The notes beneath the pieces are model-generated. The model was not told where the DNA came from and made no database searches. It worked only from the letters and a program-made list of their open reading frames with translations. A stretch of 64,000 nucleotides of DNA from contig BSBM01000076.1 in NCBI GenBank assembly GCA_027924585.1, positions 6,917,001 to 6,981,000 of the forward strand, written 5' to 3'. Below, piece by piece: positions 59,063-64,000 of the stretch. A program made the translations under genes and the position numbers. Numbering within the stretch: the stretch's first letter is position 1; each line of letters opens with the position of its first letter. This DNA comes from Larix kaempferi (lineage: Eukaryota > Streptophyta > Pinopsida > Pinales > Pinaceae).

Positions 59063-60480
59063 GGGGGTTCTTAAGTAACAATGAGATGAAAAAGAAAACA
59101 AAAGTTGAGCAATAATGAAGAATGGAAGTATTTTATCTCTTTTAAAATCCAAAGGGGTAGGGTATATACATCTCGGTAATTTTAGAATTCAAATGGGGGA
59201 AGGGTTCCCTCATGCTACAAACAAGGGGTTGCATACCCCAATTTGTTGTGGCTTGGTCACAACCTTAAAATTAAAGTAAAATTATATAATATATATTTGT
59301 GTACATGTGTGTGAGTGAGATATGAAATTTTTAACTTAAGCTTTTTGTCATTTATCACACAAGGCCCTTCCTCATTATTCATCCATTGTGTAGTTTTATT
59401 TTATTATTAGAAGCAATGCAAATTGTCTTATACTACATCATAGTAAACATCATAGATTTATGAAGTAATAATGGTTATTGGGATCTTCATTTATGCTCCA
59501 TTAAGAAAATATTAAATACATTTTGCATTTTCATTGATTTAGTTAGGTGCCTAAGTATGGGATATTGCACTGTGGAACTAAATTCAAGTGGGCATGCCAT
59601 GTAACTTAAGAACTCACGAGCTAGCTCTATAGGTGACTAAACACTCTCTATAAATTTGAAATGTTTTTGTGTTAGATTTTTCGGAGGCAAAAGAGTTTCT
59701 CATCATATTCAAATTGAAACACATGTAGTGGAGATCATGGTTGTTTGAAACACGTGCAGAGATGAAATCATGTAAAATTACTTGTGCTTTTCCTAGCGAA
59801 ATAAGAGAGGAAATGATTCCTATTGCACTTATAGAAGCACATACTACCTCTTTGTTTATCATCCCATTAATTTTCAAAAGAAATAAAGAAAATGGCCTAA
59901 ATATTATCCTCTTTTAAACATTTTTTGAAGTAGATATTGAAAATATGCATTTCTAAGTTAGTTTGATTTTGAAAAATAACCTTTTAGGAAGTGTGTTGTA
60001 TTTAAAAGTTTAAATAGGTCTCTTTCTTTTCTTTTGAAAATTATAGTAGTTTCAAAGACTTGCATTTCTTCATTTGAAAGAACAAATAAATGTGCATACT
60101 ACATTTGTTAATTTCTTTACTTATTTTAGCAAGTTTGAATCCAAAAACATCATTAGAGTTCACTCCACATCATTTGTTGAGTAGTTAATAACCACTAAAA
60201 GCAATATAATTAAATAGAACTTGACTTGTTTGAGGATAGCCATAAACAATGTCAAATTTGTAGGTGGAGTTGTGTGAAATAGATAAAAGTTCTCAACCTT
60301 TCTATCCTACTATGGGATCATCCTCTAATCAAAGCCTGAATTGATGCCCAATGTTCATAAATACTAGAATATTTAGTGAAGAGATGAGGTGTCGACTCGA
60401 AATGTAGTTGTCTAGGTTAAGAATGATGAGGCTATGGGTTCTTTAGGTAAAATTAATATATAAATATAGTTTAGGGGAAA
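59063..60480. other. No gene recognised
   Basis: AT-rich, short frames only (59614-59877 minus is not recognised). Confidence 0.4.
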
Positions 60481-60500
60481 TTAGGGTTAAGGGTAAAAAC

Positions 60501-60528
60501 GTGAAGGTGGGTAACACTTTCGTGAGAA
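60501..60528 (+). repeat. 28-bp module at the edge of the palindrome array
   Basis: GTGAAGGTGGGTAACACTTT followed by CGTGAGAA; one mismatch to the inverted copy at 46318-46345. Confidence 0.8.
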
Positions 60529-60558
60529 ACTAGTGCAAAATCGTCTTAGCGGAGGTTA

Positions 60559-60819
60559 TTCGGCCGAATCATAAATATTATTCGGCCGAATAATTTTTAT
60601 TATTCGGCCGAATAATGTAGAAGTTATTCGGCCGAATACCTACTAACAGTTCTCTGTTTAGTTTAACGGGGATTCTCGAAATGCGTGCAAACCACTGCCG
60701 GACGGGAAAAAAATTTTGATCGTAGTTTATTCGGCCGAATAATTGTTCGGCCGAACAATTGTTCGGCTTAACGGTTGTTCGGCCGAATAATCGTTCGGCC
60801 GAACAATCGTTCGGCCGAA
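60559..60819. promoter_or_regulatory. Array of TTCGGCCGAA palindromes (nine perfect, one variant)
   Basis: Perfect copies start at 60559, 60581, 60603, 60627, 60730, 60746, 60778, 60794 and 60810; a variant TTCGGCTTAA is at 60762. Many extend to ATTATTCGGCCGAATAAT or ATTGTTCGGCCGAACAAT. Spacing is mostly 16 or 22-24 bp, with one gap of about 100 bp. It ends 12 bp before a TATA-like box. Probable dimer-binding sites; the factor is unknown. Confidence 0.7.
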
Positions 60820-60830
60820 CAATTTTTCTG

Positions 60831-60838
60831 CATAAAAG
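60831..60838 (+). promoter_or_regulatory. TATA-like box
   Basis: CATAAAAG just after the palindrome array and just before a sharp rise in GC content. Confidence 0.45.
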
Positions 60839-60859
60839 GCCGGCATCGTCCGCCATTTG

Positions 60860-61700
60860 GCAGTTGCTGTTGCATAATATTGGACCCCGCAAGCGGGCCC
60901 CTCGTTGTTCCTTGCCACCACCCTGCATGCTCGACGACGACGCACATCTGCTGTTGCGTCGACCACGCTCGACCGCTGTTGCTCCAGCCCTTCCCCGATC
61001 TGCTGCTTGCTTTGTTGTTATTTCGTGTTGCAACTGTGGATGTTGTGTTCGTCGACGAGTGTGCCTGGCGGATCCGAAACTTTGAAATTAGTGTTTGTTT
61101 GTAGCTCGGCGTAACGACGTGGAGTTATCGTCTGCGAAGGTAAATAAGTTTTATATCCTGTTTTTGGTTTTCAAATTTTATGTTTGATGTGTGTGGTAGT
61201 TTTCGAATTTTATAATTCTTTTCCATTTTCTAATCTTTTGTTGAAATGCGGTAGTTTTGCAGGTTAGTTCGTTTGTATTTCTGGGGTTGTTATCGGTGCG
61301 TCGTTGGTGTTTCGGCTTTCCGCGCAGGGTTGATAGTTCGCCATCTGAAGGTACGTTTTCTCGTTGAGTTGTGTTGTTTTGATTTTGTTTTCGAATTTTT
61401 AAAGTTTTCAGTTGCTAACATAATTTGTTGTTTTGTGAAGGAAATATTTGTTGTTTGGCGAGTTGGTGGTTTGACGTGCTGCGGCGTTGTGGATTGACGA
61501 TATCTTCACTGCGTGTTCGTGTTACAGGTATGTATCGTTTACGATATTCTTTATTGGTAAAAATGGTTCGGAACGCTGCTCCTTTTCCAATCTTTTGTAT
61601 TGGCAAGAATAGTTTTTTTATATGTAATTTTATGTTCATGATTTCAGGCTGTATACCCTTTAACAGAGTTTTCGAACTGTTCTTGAACAGAGTTCAAGAA
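60860..61700 (+). other. Candidate spliced 5' leader
   Basis: GC-rich sequence unlike its surroundings, without a long frame of recognised type. Splice-like sites: donor GAAG/GTAAAT at 61139/61140, acceptor TTTTGCAG at 61262, donor GAAG/GTACGT at 61350/61351, donor ACAG/GTATGT at 61527/61528, and acceptor GATTTCAG near 61648. This suggests several small non-coding or poorly coding exons transcribed from the TATA-like box. Confidence 0.35.
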
Positions 61701-62020
61701 TAGGAATTTGTGTGATACATAGTGTATAATAAAAGGAATTTTAAATTGACAGTTTAAGTATGTCGATGTTTCATACTAATTTATTAAATTGTTAATTTTC
61801 TTAGTAAATTAATAAGCAGTGTTTCATATTATTAAAATTTAATTTAAATTTTATAAAACTTAGTATTTGTAACAGAGTTCAAGAACAGGAATTTGTGTGA
61901 TACATAGTGTATAATAAAAGAAATTTTAAATTGACAGTTTAAGTATGTCGATGTTTCATACTAATTTATTAAATTGTTAATTTTCTTAGTAAGTTAATAA
62001 GCAGTGTTTCATATATATAT
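61685..62020. repeat. 186-bp-offset tandem duplication
   Basis: AACAGAGTTCAAGAA at 61685 and 61871; about 140 bp nearly identical, so recent. Confidence 0.85.
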
Positions 62021-62156
62021 AAATTAATTTATATTGTTTGTTACTTAAAAAGTCATATTGTTGTAAGTCCTTAATTATTTTTGTTTTATAAATATTAAGA
62101 AATGTATGTTTATTGACATATAGAATGAAATTATAAGTGATTGATGAAGAATTTGT

Positions 62157-62780
62157 AAGGTTAGTATACTACTACAATTAATTGCATTATAATTTTTATC
62201 TGATTATGAGATGATTGTTAATGTTATCTTTATGGTGCAATAGTAGTGGTGCTAGAGTTAAGAGAGGGACTTACAAAAAAATTAAATTATACTACTTTAG
62301 GCACCTCTACATTTGCTATGCAGTTCTTTATGAGATATGTTTTTAAGTCTGTAGAATTAACAATTACAACTTCAATATGTGTAAATTTTTTGATCATAAA
62401 TATAAAGTAGAAATCTTTTAATAAGTGTATATATATATATTTTGTGAGATGTTTGTACATTGAGATATATAATTCAATCATATTTGATGGGTGAAAAGAT
62501 TTTAAGGTTACCATACTACTACAATTAACTGCATTATAACTTATATTTGATAACGAAATGATTATTAAATATATCTTTATGTTGCAATAGTAGTGATGTT
62601 AAGGAAGTTTAGTTAATTAATTAGAGTTAGGAGAGGGGCTTAAAAAAAAACTTCGCTTATACTACTTTAGACACCTTTACATTTGGTATGTAGTTCTTTA
62701 TTAGATATGTCTTTATGCTTGTAGAATAAACATGTACAATTTCAATATGTTATGAGTTGACATTTGTGTAAATTTAGAAA
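62157..62780. repeat. About 350-bp tandem duplication, diverged
   Basis: AAGGTTAGTATACTACTACA near 62157 and AAGGTTACCATACTACTACA near 62506; both continue through TATACTACTTTAG.CACCT. Confidence 0.75.
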
Positions 62781-62789
62781 TCATATCAA

Positions 62790-62906
62790 ATGGATAGAGT
62801 GGAGTCTTCGAAGCGAAAGCGTAGGAGGTCATCACATTCATCAGGAATTGGTGTTCCAATTGGTATTCAAAGGTTGTCGAATTCACCGCGGGGTTCGAGT
62901 TTATAA
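62790..62906 (+). CDS. Small basic ORF, 38 codons
   Basis: ATG 62790 to TAA 62904-62906 encodes MDRVESSKRKRRRSSHSSGI followed by GVPIGIQRLSNSPRGSSL. SKRKRRRSS looks like a nuclear localisation signal. GC content is above the flanks. It lies downstream of the candidate leader and could be a first coding exon (an AAAG/GTTGTC-type donor lies inside it) or a lone small ORF. Product not recognised. Confidence 0.3.
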   Translation: MDRVESSKRKRRRSSHSSGIGVPIGIQRLSNSPRGSSL

Positions 62907-62929
62907 TATGTTTTGCATGAATGTTTAAA

Positions 62930-63720
62930 ATGTCTTGATAGGTGCAATCTAAAGTTAGGAAATGTTGAATGATGAGAATAAATGTTATGGAAGAATGAAT
63001 GTTGGGAAAGAATGAATGGGAGGTGTTAGAAATGTTTAAAATGTTAATCTAAGTTAGGAAATGTTCAATGTTGGGAATGAATGTTATGGTAAGAATCAAT
63101 GTTGGAAAAAAATGAATGGGAGGTGTCAAAAATGTTTGAAATGTTAAAAGAGTGAATGAAACATTTGGTAGGTAATTTAAAGTTGTTAAGAGTTAATGAA
63201 ACATTGAGTAGGTAATTTAAAGTTAGGAAATGTTGAATGTTGAGAATGAATGTTATGGAAGAAGGAATGTTGGGAAAGAATGAATGGGAGGTGTCTGTTT
63301 AAAATGATTAATCTAAAGTTAGAAAATGTTCAATGTCGAGAATGAATGTTATGGTAAGAATCAATGTTGGGAAAAAATGAATGGGAGGTGGCAAAAATGT
63401 TCAAAGAGTGAATGGAACGTTTGAATTTGTAAAAAATTTGTAAAGTTTGGAAATGTTCAAAGAGTGAATGGAACGTTCGAATTTGTAAAAATGAATGGGA
63501 GGTGTCAAAAATGTTCAAAAAGTGAATGGAACGTTTGAATTTGTAAAAATGAATGGGAGGTGTCAAAAATGTTTAAAGAGTGAATGGAACGTTTGAATTT
63601 GCAATGTTTGGAAATGTTGAATTTGTAAAAAAATTTCATTTTGTTATGTTGAGAAATGTTATGGAAAGAATGAATGTTGAGAAAGTGTTGAATCATAAGA
63701 ATGAAGGTTTAAAATGAACT
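62930..63720. repeat. GAATGGGAGGTGTCAAAAATG repeat field
   Basis: Irregular tandem repeats built from AATGAATGGGAGGTGTC, AAAGAGTGAATGGAACGTTT and GAATTTGTAAAAA; higher-order units of about 55 and 120-290 bp. The minus-strand frames across it (63330-63566, 63505-63696) are products of the repeat. Confidence 0.8.
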
Positions 63721-63931
63721 AAAAAATGGGATGCTAAAATGTAAAGAAATGAAATGATAGGAATTTTTGATAGAAAATCTATGAATTGTTTGATAAAAGT
63801 TTCAATTTTTTGGTAGTTTGATTCATATGTAAATTTTAAATTTTAATTAATGTTTTTCATATGTTTATTGTTTGATATGCATATGTAAATTTCAAAATTT
63901 AACTAATGTTTTTCATATGTTCATTGTTCAG

Positions 63932-64000
63932 GTACTTTGTAGTTCGTGAATTTCTAAATGTTGAAATCATGGCAAATGAGGATAATGATTTTTTGTTTTT
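63932..64000 (+). other. Candidate exon start, cut by window end
   Basis: An acceptor (TTCATTGTTCAG ending at 63931) is followed by ATG 63969 reading MANEDNDFLF to the window edge. Could be the coding start of the unit led by the palindrome-array promoter. Too short to identify. Confidence 0.25.

Noticed and set aside
60578-61033. 151-codon minus-strand frame with repeated RPNN.SAE motifs
   Set aside because: The repeated peptide is simply the translation of the TTCGGCCGAA palindromes, which read alike on both strands; the rest is GC-rich leader with several overlapping open frames and no recognisable domain.
63330-63696. Two minus-strand frames rich in FYKFKRSIHSLNIFDTSHSF
   Set aside because: Produced by the GAATGGGAGGTG-type repeat field, not by a conserved protein.

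Overview
This window is nuclear DNA of a seed plant with a large, repeat-rich genome. It has a low-GC background, plant-type LTR retrotransposons primed by initiator-Met tRNA, an L1-type LINE, a hAT transposase, and fragments of plant genes (DDM1, PPR, cytochrome P450, CUL1-type cullin, 3-ketoacyl-CoA synthase). Long LTRs, deep nesting and many gene remnants suggest a gymnosperm such as a conifer, but that is inference. I see no intact host gene. The only long intact reading frame is a transposase.

Layout. 1-3.4 kb: no recognisable gene, one weak candidate exon pair. 3.7-4.6 kb: Ty3/gypsy pol remnant. 4.8-6.9 kb: a 245-bp LINE fragment and a 5'-truncated LINE with a 19-bp target-site duplication (TSD). 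6.9-7.2 kb: an exon-like fragment of the chromatin remodeller DDM1, antisense to the neighbouring 876-codon hAT transposase (7.27-9.90 kb). 11.4-13.7 kb: PPR fragment, 40-bp tandem array, then LTR, primer-binding site (PBS) and gag of a truncated copia element. 14-21 kb: tandem duplications and minisatellites.

21.0-42.9 kb is one three-level nest. A copia element (21042-42944, TSD TATAT) was entered by a second element with gypsy-type LTR ends (25639-40572, TSD AGTTA), which was entered by a 10.5-kb non-autonomous gypsy-type element with 2.7-kb LTRs (28054-38557, TSD TCGGC). The innermost element has no pol that I can see and carries a P450 N-terminal fragment.

43-49 kb holds foldbacks and repeat arrays. 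49.7-52.1 kb has a cullin N-terminal fragment and a KCS pseudogene, followed by a foldback whose loop is a 37-bp array rich in CACGTG. 58.0-58.24 kb has two adjacent long hairpins. At 60.5-61.1 kb a 261-bp array of the palindrome TTCGGCCGAA (nine perfect copies, one variant) sits directly upstream of a TATA-like box and a GC-rich, apparently spliced leader. A degenerate array joined to the same 28-bp flanking module lies inverted at 45.9-46.35 kb, so this promoter-like cassette is itself repeated. The most interesting leads are this cassette, the antisense DDM1 exon beside the hAT transposase, and the P450 capture in the innermost retroelement.
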